From the NCBI GenBank assembly GCA_005788065.1, contig SXZD01000243.1, forward strand, positions 1 through 12,548: DNA of 12,548 nt, read 5' to 3'. Within the stretch, counting starts at the first letter, position 1, and each line of letters opens with the position of its first letter. The stretch comes from Burkholderiales bacterium (lineage in GTDB: Bacteria > Pseudomonadota > Gammaproteobacteria > Burkholderiales > Burkholderiaceae_B). The notes below the pieces were generated by a model. It was not told the origin of the DNA, did not search any database, and was given only the letters and a program-made list of their open reading frames with translations. The translations under genes and the position numbers were made by a program. Of the stretch, positions 1 to 5,886 are shown piece after piece.

Positions 1-724
1 ACCAGCCACCCCAGCCCAGTTCACGGTAGGCCCACCAGCTACCCAGCAAAATACCCACGGTCAGGAATGCCCACGCTGCGTTGGCCCACGGGCGCGACCA
101 GCGAGCCCACGTTGCATCCAGTCGCCCTTCCATGAGCGCAGCCATCGCGAATGCGAAACTGACCGCAAACCCCACCTAGCCCCTGTAGAGCATCGGGGGG
201 TGGATGATCATCACGATATCCTGCAGCAAAGGGTTCAGATCACGACCTTCAGCCGGCATGGGGATGATGCGTTCGAACGGGTTGGACGCGGTGATGAGGA
301 ACAGCAGGAATGCGAAGTTCACCAGCATCAGCACGCCCAGCACGCGACTGCGGAAAGAGCCGCTCAGATGGTCACTCAAACCGGCCACCGAAGCGCCCCA
401 CCCGGTGAGCATCAGCACCCACAGCAGCAACGACCCTTCATGCGAACCCCAACTGGCCGCGAACCGGAAAAACACCGGCAACAGCGAATTGGAGTTTTCA
501 GCGACGTTGCGCACGGAAAAGTCGCTGACCACAAACGACCAGATCAGACAGCACCATGCAAACGTCACCAACAAAAACACCAGCCAGGTCACCTGTGCGG
601 CCGATGAGGCCAGTGCGACAGCCTGTGCCCGGTTACGATTGACGGCATACAGCGTAAAAACGCCTGTCACACCACTGATGGCCAAAGCCAGGGCCAAAGC
701 CCACTGTCCCCATTCTGCGATCAT
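1..724 (-). pseudogene. ccmF: CcmF haem lyase, 5' part, interrupted by in-frame amber stop; runs off left edge
   Basis: CcmF is the large inner-membrane subunit of the haem lyase that joins haem from CcmE to apocytochrome c in the periplasm. The first 182 codons (724 down to 179) look like a normal CcmF N-terminus: several membrane helices, the conserved WGSHEGSLLLW stretch at residues 92-102 (His95), GRDLNPLLQD at 160-169 and IIHPPMLY at 173-180. A TAG at 176-178 then sits where the family normally has Tyr in LYxGYVGF. The same frame stays open for 58 more codons to base 2, reading VGFAVSFAFA and later LGSWWAYRELGWGGW, which is the start of the WWD haem-handling domain. The start codon overlaps the ccmE stop (ATGA). 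The break may be a real nonsense mutation, a sequencing error or stop-codon read-through. If translation stops, the 182-residue product lacks the WWD domain and should be inactive. Gene identity is sure; functional state is not. Confidence 0.88.
176..178 (-). other. In-frame TAG stop within ccmF
   Basis: The plus-strand bases are cta, giving TAG on the coding strand. The codons on both sides (AGG GGC before, GTG GGG TTT after) keep the CcmF frame. All nine complete genes in the window end in TGA or TAA, so this is the only TAG at the end of an open frame here. The Arg just before it (LYRG) is also unusual, since Met or Leu is normal at that position. Confidence 0.9.
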
Positions 725-1128
725 TTGCCCTTGACTCCCGGCGGCATGTAGTTTTCGTCATGCTTGGCCAGAATGGTGTGTGCCACAAACACGCCATCCT
801 GCATCTGCCCCTCTGCCACCACGCCCGTACCTTCCTTGAACAGGTCGGGCACGATGCCGGTGTATGTCACCGGCACCTTGTTGCCGGTATCTGTCACTGT
901 AAAAGCGACTTTGAGCGAACCAGATTCTTTCTGCACGCTGCCGACTTCCACCATGCCGCCAATGCGATAGGAACGACCGGCCGGCACCTTGCCTTCGACC
1001 AGTTGGGTTGGCGTATAGAAAAACACCATGTTGTCGTTGAAAGCCTGAATGACGGCAAACGCCACCCCTGCGACCACGACCGCAATGGCGGCTATCCATG
1101 TCAATCTGCGTTTACGCGCCGCATTCAT
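721..1128 (-). CDS. ccmE: CcmE periplasmic haem chaperone
   Basis: CcmE receives haem from CcmABCD, holds it covalently and passes it to the CcmF lyase. The 135-residue protein has a basic N-terminus (residues 1-9), one membrane anchor at about 10-30, and a beta-barrel periplasmic domain with the motif RIGGMVEVGS at 55-64. The haem-binding signature AKHDENYMPP lies at 121-130: His123 matches the covalent haem-binding His of the E. coli protein (His130), and Tyr127 matches the axial-ligand Tyr134. Length is typical of the family. The start is supported by AGGAG at 1138-1142, nine bases upstream. It follows ccmD after 53 bases and its stop overlaps the ccmF start. All expected key residues are present. 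Confidence 0.96.
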   Translation of the reverse strand: MNAARKRRLTWIAAIAVVVAGVAFAVIQAFNDNMVFFYTPTQLVEGKVPAGRSYRIGGMVEVGSVQKESGSLKVAFTVTDTGNKVPVTYTGIVPDLFKEGTGVVAEGQMQDGVFVAHTILAKHDENYMPPGVKGK

Positions 1129-1181
1129 CGCACTGCTCTCCTGAAACTTCCCAACTTATCTGCAACCATCCAGTGGCTGAC

Positions 1182-1328
1182 TCATTTTCCTGCATCTTGC
1201 GTTTCGTCAGATGACAGCATCATGCGCTCGCGCAACTGGGCAGCAGCGCGGTGCGCCGCCCAGAAGTCGATCAGCAAGACACCGATGGTCAACGCGAAAC
1301 AGATCCACACCACGTCCCAATGCGACAT
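1182..1328 (-). CDS. ccmD: CcmD-like small membrane protein
   Basis: CcmD is a small inner-membrane protein that helps release haem-loaded CcmE from the CcmABC transporter complex. This 48-residue ORF lies exactly where ccmD is expected, between ccmC and ccmE. It has one hydrophobic helix (about residues 5-21, VVWICFALTIGVLLIDF) followed by a charged segment with AAHRAAAQLRERM, the usual CcmD layout of one helix then a basic helical tail. The ATG at 1326-1328 lies one base past the ccmC stop, with a run of five G about eight bases upstream. The same frame extends further upstream inside ccmC, but that part is an out-of-frame shadow. CcmD sequences are poorly conserved, so position and topology carry most of the weight. 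Confidence 0.85.
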   Translation of the reverse strand: MSHWDVVWICFALTIGVLLIDFWAAHRAAAQLRERMMLSSDETQDAGK

Positions 1329-1329
1329 G

Positions 1330-2067
1330 TCAGACGCCCCCATTGATAGCGTTACGGGCCCATTGGGCGTGTTCGCAGCGTGCCACCAGCATCCAGCGGG
1401 CGCGCTTGAGCACCAGACCGGCACACAGCAGCCAGACGCCCAGCACGCAGAACAGCAGCGCCTGACGCATTTCGGGCGCCATGCGGTTGCCACCACTGCC
1501 GAAGGTCATGCCCTGATGCAGGGTATTCCAATAAATGACAGAAAAATAAATGAGCGGAATATTGACCAAGCCCACGACCATGGCCACAGCCAGCACGCGA
1601 TCGACTTTGGTTTCGTCGTCGACCATGCCATTCAGTGCCATCAAGCCCAGATAAATGAATAGCAGCAGCAGTTCGGACGTCAGACGGGCATCCCATACCC
1701 AATACGTACCCCATGTGGGCTTGCCCCACAGCGACCCGGTTATCAGGGCGACCAATGTCATCCAGGCACCCAGCGGCAAAAAAGCCCGCATCATGACGGC
1801 AGAGACATCGGTCTTGTAAAGCCAGTGCAGCACCGCATACCCGGTGGCAACGGTATAGAGGAACATCGACATCCAGGCTGTAGGCACATGCACATAAATG
1901 GCGCGGTAGACATCGCCCTGCACGGCATCGGGCGGCGTGGTGAACAAGGCCCCATAGCTGCCGACGGCAAACAAGGCCAGACCGGCCAGCAGCAACAAGG
2001 GCATGAGCCGCCCGGCAAACTGGAAAAAAACCGGCGGAGAACTCAGCCGCAACAACGAACGCAACAA
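1330..2067 (-). CDS. ccmC: CcmC haem-handling protein
   Basis: CcmC is the inner-membrane protein that, with CcmAB and CcmD, presents haem to CcmE. The 245-residue protein has about six membrane helices and the tryptophan-rich WWD motif (WGTYWVWDARLTSELLLLF, 119-137). The conserved periplasmic histidines that ligate haem are His60 (VHVPTAWM) and His184 (WNTLHQG), the same positions as in the E. coli protein. The start is a TTG at 2065-2067 followed by a second TTG. There is no ATG in frame before residue 22, and the first residues after the TTG (LRSLLRLSSPPVFFQFAGRL) match the usual CcmC N-terminus. AAAAGGG at 2075-2081 lies seven bases upstream. It starts 19 bases after the fused ccmAB gene. 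Confidence 0.95.
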   Translation of the reverse strand: MLRSLLRLSSPPVFFQFAGRLMPLLLLAGLALFAVGSYGALFTTPPDAVQGDVYRAIYVHVPTAWMSMFLYTVATGYAVLHWLYKTDVSAVMMRAFLPLGAWMTLVALITGSLWGKPTWGTYWVWDARLTSELLLLFIYLGLMALNGMVDDETKVDRVLAVAMVVGLVNIPLIYFSVIYWNTLHQGMTFGSGGNRMAPEMRQALLFCVLGVWLLCAGLVLKRARWMLVARCEHAQWARNAINGGV

Positions 2068-2074
2068 ACCACAA

Positions 2075-2081
2075 CCCTTTT
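2075..2081 (-). promoter_or_regulatory. Ribosome binding site deciding the ccmC TTG start
   Basis: The minus strand reads AAAAGGG seven bases before the TTG at 2067. An ATG that overlaps the previous gene's stop (about 2091) opens a different frame that closes after 15 codons, so it cannot be the ccmC start. Confidence 0.55.
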
Positions 2082-2086
2082 CAAAT

Positions 2087-3511
2087 TCATTCCATGGCCC
2101 AAGCCAGCAACTGCGCAGCCAGCCACGGTATGGCCAGACTGCTCAACAGCGACAACCCAGCCAGAACCGTCAACGGCCAGACCGGGTCCTGCCCACCCTG
2201 AACCGAAATCAGCACCGATGTGCCAAACACCAAAACTGGCACAAACAACGGCAGCGCCAGCAGATACACCAGCATCGAAGACTGGCGTGCCATCAACGTC
2301 ATGGCCCCGAAAAAGGCAGCCAGGTGCACCAGCACACCGGCACCCAATGCAAGCGACAGCATCAGGAACCCGATTTCCACCCCGGGCAGCCGGTACTGCA
2401 GGGCCAGTACACCGCTGATGAGCGCCAATGCCCCACCCTGCGTAAGCCATGCCACCAGAATTTTGCCTGAGGCAACAGCCGCCAACGGCAAACCGGCTGC
2501 CCTCATCTGCGCCAAAACCCCTTCATTGTAATCCGACTCGAAAGCCGGGGCTGCGGACAAAACACACGCCAGCAGGCAACTGACCCAGAACAATCCGGCC
2601 GCCACCCGCATCAGCAAGTTGACGTCCGCACCCAATCCGATCGGAAACAGGCACAGCACCATGGCATGAAACACAGCCGGCCATACCGCCGCCTTCGGCG
2701 CAGCCTGAAACAGGCGCCATTCACGCCCCAGAACCCATGCGAGAGATGACAGACCGCCAATCGGCCCTTGTGTCCAGCGTGTCTGACCACCGAGATTGCC
2801 CGATGCTTGGACAGTGGAAACGGCTGCAGGTTTCCTGACCTCAGCAGCAGAAAAGCGGGCAGTCCCCCCGCTTATTTCAAGTACCCCCTGCAAATGGCCC
2901 GCCAAGGCCGGCACCAGGGGTGGCAAGGGCTGGTGGGTGGCAATGACAGCGCAACCACCGGCCTGAAAGTGTTCCTGCAAAAACCGACCCAGCAGCGCAA
3001 CGCCCTCTGCGTCCAGCGCATTGACGGGTTCATCCATCAACCAGATGCGGGCACCACTGGCTTTGAGGATGCACAGCCCCAGACGCGAGCGTTGCCCTTG
3101 GGACAGGCGGGATGTCAGTTCCAATGCCTTGTGGGCCAAACCAACCGACCCCAGCAGCACCTTGCACTCCGGCAACGTGAGCCTGCGGCCGTACAAACTG
3201 ACGGCACTGCAAAGCTGCTGCACAACAGTGAGCTCACGCCGCAAACCGAAGGGCGCCGCAAAAAATGCCAGACTGCCATCGACCTGCAAAGCGCCCTGCT
3301 CAACCGGCTGCACGCCCGCCAACACACGCAACAGCGTTGATTTGCCCGCTCCGTTGGCGCCGTGCAGTTCAACAAATCCCCCAGCCGACACATCGAAACT
3401 GATGCGGTCAGCCAATTCAAGCCTCCCGCGCGCAAGGCGCAGCCCTCGCAAACTCACCAGAGGCGAGGCTGTCGCAAAGGCGGCATCGGCGGACATGGCG
3501 GTCACGGACAT
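2087..3511 (-). CDS. CcmA-CcmB fusion, haem exporter ATPase plus permease
   Basis: CcmA (ATPase) and CcmB (permease) normally come from two genes and form the ABC complex that powers release of holo-CcmE. Here one uninterrupted 474-residue frame holds both. The ATPase part (about 17-225) has Walker A GANGAGKST (51-59), signature LSQGQ (136-140), Walker B IWLMDEP (156-162), D-loop NALD (164-167) and the H-loop ATHQPL with His193. A linker of about 30 residues follows. The CcmB part (about 256-474) has GREWRLF near its start, LFPIGLG (288-294), FESDYNEGVLAQM, and six hydrophobic helices including PLFVPVLVFG. The ATPase is divergent: the region between Walker A and the signature is short, and the usual HQPG Q-loop reads AAPFG, so the Q-loop Gln seems absent. 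The start overlaps the upstream stop (TGATG). A second possible start is Met6. Confidence 0.93.
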   Translation of the reverse strand: MSVTAMSADAAFATASPLVSLRGLRLARGRLELADRISFDVSAGGFVELHGANGAGKSTLLRVLAGVQPVEQGALQVDGSLAFFAAPFGLRRELTVVQQLCSAVSLYGRRLTLPECKVLLGSVGLAHKALELTSRLSQGQRSRLGLCILKASGARIWLMDEPVNALDAEGVALLGRFLQEHFQAGGCAVIATHQPLPPLVPALAGHLQGVLEISGGTARFSAAEVRKPAAVSTVQASGNLGGQTRWTQGPIGGLSSLAWVLGREWRLFQAAPKAAVWPAVFHAMVLCLFPIGLGADVNLLMRVAAGLFWVSCLLACVLSAAPAFESDYNEGVLAQMRAAGLPLAAVASGKILVAWLTQGGALALISGVLALQYRLPGVEIGFLMLSLALGAGVLVHLAAFFGAMTLMARQSSMLVYLLALPLFVPVLVFGTSVLISVQGGQDPVWPLTVLAGLSLLSSLAIPWLAAQLLAWAME

Positions 3512-4893
3512 CAGTTCAGTACCGTATCAATCACCAAGCTAATGTCTTTTTCACCCGGCTTGACGCCGGCCAGCGTCTTGCCCCAGTCGCCGGGCGCCCG
3601 GTTGGCCTGCCCGCCGAATGACAGCCGCGCCTCGACGTTTACCTTCTGCTGACCCGACAGCTTCATCTGCGGCGCCATGGCCAGCGTGTCATCCAACTGA
3701 AAGCGGATGGGCTTGCCAGACTGCAGCTCTGCCCCAGACAGACGCATCACGGCCAGCGGCATGGGCGGTCCGGACAAGGGCTTGGCAAGAATGTAGAGCA
3801 TGGCGGTTGGCGGCAAGCCTTTTTGGGTCAACTCCGTCTTGAGACTGGGGGAGAGGGTCACGGTACCGGTAATGGCTTCCGCACCGCTGCTGGCCACACC
3901 TGCAGACCCCGCGGAGATATTGGTGCCGGAGGAAGAACCCGGTGCACCTGCAACACCACCCGGTGCCGGCATGCCGGAAGGTCCGCCCTGCCCAGCACCC
4001 GGTGCGGCCTGATTGGCCAGCAACTCAGCCTGCGCCTTGTTGTTCTGCACGGCTTTCAGACGTGTCCAGTAGCGCTCGGCCATATTTTTATCATTGGCCT
4101 GTTCCGCAGCCGTGGCGGCCAGCGCCAATGCTTTTTCATTGTCGGGGTCTGACTTGAGTGCCTGACTGACCAGGTCCAGCGGTCGACCGGCCATCTTGCT
4201 GTCCTGCTGCATGGCCACCATGTCAGCCAGGTCTGCAAGAATATCGGGATGACCCGGCGCCAGCGCCAAGGCCTTTTCAAGCGCTACGGTACTGCCTGCA
4301 AAATCGCGTTGAGACGCCTTGGCGCGCGACAGCAAGGCCCAGCCCGCCAGATTGTCAGGCTCTTGCGCCAGACGCGCCTCAAGCGCCTTGATCCGGTCTT
4401 CCATGGATACGGCGCCACCGGGGTGACGGTCGGTACCGGACGGAATACGGTCATCAGGACGACCGAAGCCAGGCCCGGAAACCACCTGCAGCGCCGCCGT
4501 CTGCGGCGTTCCCACCCACATATAAAAGCCGGTGGCCGTCACCAATACAACGGGAATCAACCACTTGGCTGCAGAACCCGCATGACCGCCCGCGGATGCG
4601 GAAATAATTTGTAATCCCTGCCCCCCGTCCCGGTGAAATACTTGCTGCGCAGAGAGAAACCATTGTTGGCGTAGGGTTTCGCGCGTCGGTTCGTCCAGCA
4701 GCGGATCCTGTTCAATTTCATCGCGCTTGCGCACCAGGACCTGCCACTCCTGTTCATCCACACCGGGAGGACAACCTTCGGGAACGGACGAAACATCGGC
4801 AGACACAGCGGTGGCGCGGGACCAGCTGCGATAGAGCACCAACAGGGAAACCAGAGAAAGAACGGCAACGCCGGCCAGAAAGAGAGCAAACAT
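3511..4893 (-). CDS. ccmI: CcmI-like TPR protein, apocytochrome chaperone
   Basis: CcmI proteins bind unfolded apocytochrome c and hand it to the CcmF/CcmH lyase. With the ATG at 4893 this is 460 residues. It has a membrane helix at the N-terminus (about 3-21), a soluble segment with charged residues, a second helix (about 110-128, WLIPVVLVTATGFYMWVG), TPR-like helical repeats (about 166-290), a Gly/Pro/Ser-rich linker (about 297-338) and a C-terminal beta domain with GTVTLSPSL, PPMPLAVMRL and RFQLDDTLAMAP, typical of the CcmI C-terminus. There is no CXXC, so it is not CcmH. A TTG two codons upstream (4899) has a slightly better-placed GGA and is possible. It is the first gene of the operon, whereas ccmI is usually last. 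Its last base overlaps the fused ccmAB start. Confidence 0.9.
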   Translation of the reverse strand: MFALFLAGVAVLSLVSLLVLYRSWSRATAVSADVSSVPEGCPPGVDEQEWQVLVRKRDEIEQDPLLDEPTRETLRQQWFLSAQQVFHRDGGQGLQIISASAGGHAGSAAKWLIPVVLVTATGFYMWVGTPQTAALQVVSGPGFGRPDDRIPSGTDRHPGGAVSMEDRIKALEARLAQEPDNLAGWALLSRAKASQRDFAGSTVALEKALALAPGHPDILADLADMVAMQQDSKMAGRPLDLVSQALKSDPDNEKALALAATAAEQANDKNMAERYWTRLKAVQNNKAQAELLANQAAPGAGQGGPSGMPAPGGVAGAPGSSSGTNISAGSAGVASSGAEAITGTVTLSPSLKTELTQKGLPPTAMLYILAKPLSGPPMPLAVMRLSGAELQSGKPIRFQLDDTLAMAPQMKLSGQQKVNVEARLSFGGQANRAPGDWGKTLAGVKPGEKDISLVIDTVLN

Positions 4894-4924
4894 GAACAAC
4901 AGACATCCGGGAATGACAGACCGC

Positions 4925-4943
4925 GTCAGTGTAACACCCTGAC
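4925..4943. repeat. Imperfect inverted repeat, possible operator
   Basis: The sequence is GTCA GTGT A ACAC CC TGAC. GTCA pairs with TGAC and GTGT with ACAC around a central A, with a two-base CC bulge on one side. It lies about 32 bases upstream of the ccmI-like start and about 60 upstream of the candidate rightward -35. It could be a regulator site or chance; it matches no binding site I can name. Confidence 0.3.
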
Positions 4944-5000
4944 CCGGAACAACTAAGGCACACGAGACCGGGCCCTTGACTGGCAGTGTCTTTAGAACAT

Positions 5001-5029
5001 TTGCTCAACAGAACACAAACCGCTATAAC
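5001..5029 (+). promoter_or_regulatory. Candidate sigma70 promoter of the cytochrome operon
   Basis: TTGCTC at 5001-5006 and TATAAC at 5024-5029 are separated by exactly 17 bases. The -10 matches the consensus at five of six positions; the -35 is weaker. Transcription would start around 5036, leaving a short leader before the ATG at 5061. A TTGACT at 4976-4981 is a better -35 by itself but has no -10 at suitable spacing. Confidence 0.5.
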
Positions 5030-5047
5030 GCATCTCCTTTATTGACC

Positions 5048-5051
5048 GAGG
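5048..5051 (+). promoter_or_regulatory. Ribosome binding site of the cytochrome b gene
   Basis: GAGG lies nine bases before the ATG at 5061, supporting that start. There is no competing in-frame start close by. Confidence 0.55.
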
Positions 5052-5060
5052 TTTTGGAAC

Positions 5061-5882
5061 ATGTCGGACAACAACATCTTCAATTATGAGAATGGGCGCT
5101 GGTTCAAATGGACCGCAGCGCTCATCATCGCCAGCCTGGTGGCCTACATTGCCGACACACCAGCCATCAAACCCAATGGCGGCACATGGCTCGGTTACAC
5201 GCTGGGTACCATCGGCGCAGTGCTGATTGTCTGGCTGATCCTGTTCGGCGTGCGCAAGCGGGCATACGGCAGCAACATGGGAACCGTGCGCGGCTGGCTG
5301 TCAGCGCACGTCTACCTCGGTCTGTCGCTGATTGTCGTGGCCACACTGCACACCGGTTTTGAATTTGGCTGGAACATCCATACCGCCGCGTACGCGCTGA
5401 TGATGTTCGTGATCGTCAGCGGCATCTGGGGCGTGATCATTTATTTCCGCAACCCCAGCCTGATGGGCCGCGCCCTGCATGGCATGACGCTGGAAGACAT
5501 GGCCAAGAGCATGCGCGACCTGGACAAGCAATGTCGCAATCTGCTGCCACAGGCATCGCCCTCCACCAAGGATCTGGTGGAAGCGTCTGCAAAGGTCGAG
5601 GTATTCAGCAGCGGCCTGCAGCGTTTCACCGGCATCAACCCGTCGTGCGCAACCACGGCCACCGTGGATGCCATGAGCCGCAGCACCGCTGCCTCCACTG
5701 CCGGCCCCGAGCAGGAAATCTATCTGCTGCAGGTCAAGAAACAGCAACTCATCAAGCGCCTGCGCAACTACATCCGCCTGCGCACCTGGGTTGAACTGTG
5801 GCTGATGTTCCACGTCCCCCTCTCCTTCGCGCTGCTGGCAACGCTGACGGCTCACATTGTTTCGGTCTTCTTCTACTGGTAA
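5061..5882 (+). CDS. Dihaem cytochrome b-like inner-membrane protein
   Basis: This 273-residue protein is a likely membrane electron carrier that would exchange electrons between the quinone pool and the decahaem cytochrome encoded next. Five helices are visible at about 17-35, 43-64, 80-98, 108-128 and 247-271. Helix 3 carries His83 and His97, and helix 5 carries His251 and His265. Both pairs are 14 residues apart, the spacing used by cytochrome b to hold two stacked haems. By the positive-inside rule (RKR at 65-67, KKQQLIKRLR before helix 5) helices 3 and 5 run in parallel, so His83 would pair with His251 and His97 with His265. A 115-residue, partly helical hydrophilic loop (about 131-246), predicted cytoplasmic, separates helices 4 and 5. 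The next gene begins four bases after the stop. No named family was recognised with certainty; a ferric-reductase-like or b561-like fold is possible. Confidence 0.8.
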   Translation: MSDNNIFNYENGRWFKWTAALIIASLVAYIADTPAIKPNGGTWLGYTLGTIGAVLIVWLILFGVRKRAYGSNMGTVRGWLSAHVYLGLSLIVVATLHTGFEFGWNIHTAAYALMMFVIVSGIWGVIIYFRNPSLMGRALHGMTLEDMAKSMRDLDKQCRNLLPQASPSTKDLVEASAKVEVFSSGLQRFTGINPSCATTATVDAMSRSTAASTAGPEQEIYLLQVKKQQLIKRLRNYIRLRTWVELWLMFHVPLSFALLATLTAHIVSVFFYW

Positions 5883-5886
5883 TCCG

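Larger units (their letters stand above)
4894..5060. other. Divergent intergenic region between ccm operon and cytochrome operon
   Basis: These 167 bases separate two operons transcribed away from each other, so both leftward and rightward promoters should lie here. A rightward promoter candidate is at 5001-5029. A short dyad at 4925-4943 could be an operator. No convincing leftward sigma70 pair was found: TACACT on the minus strand within the dyad lacks a well-placed -35. No small ORF or RNA gene is supported. Confidence 0.6.

Noticed and set aside
1329..1496. Extended upstream part of the ccmD frame
   Set aside because: It lies inside ccmC in another frame; the family-like small protein begins at the ATG at 1328.
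760..1662. Long plus-strand open frame opposite ccmE, ccmD and ccmC
   Set aside because: It covers three well-supported genes on the other strand and its translation is Cys/His-rich low complexity.
2043..2091. ATG overlapping the fused ccmAB stop as the ccmC start
   Set aside because: That frame closes after 15 codons, in a frame different from ccmC; the TTG at 2067 leads directly into the CcmC N-terminus.
5857..5886. TTG start for the decahaem gene
   Set aside because: It overlaps the end of the cytochrome b gene and adds ten residues unlike an N-terminus; the ATG at 5887 fits the four-base spacing.
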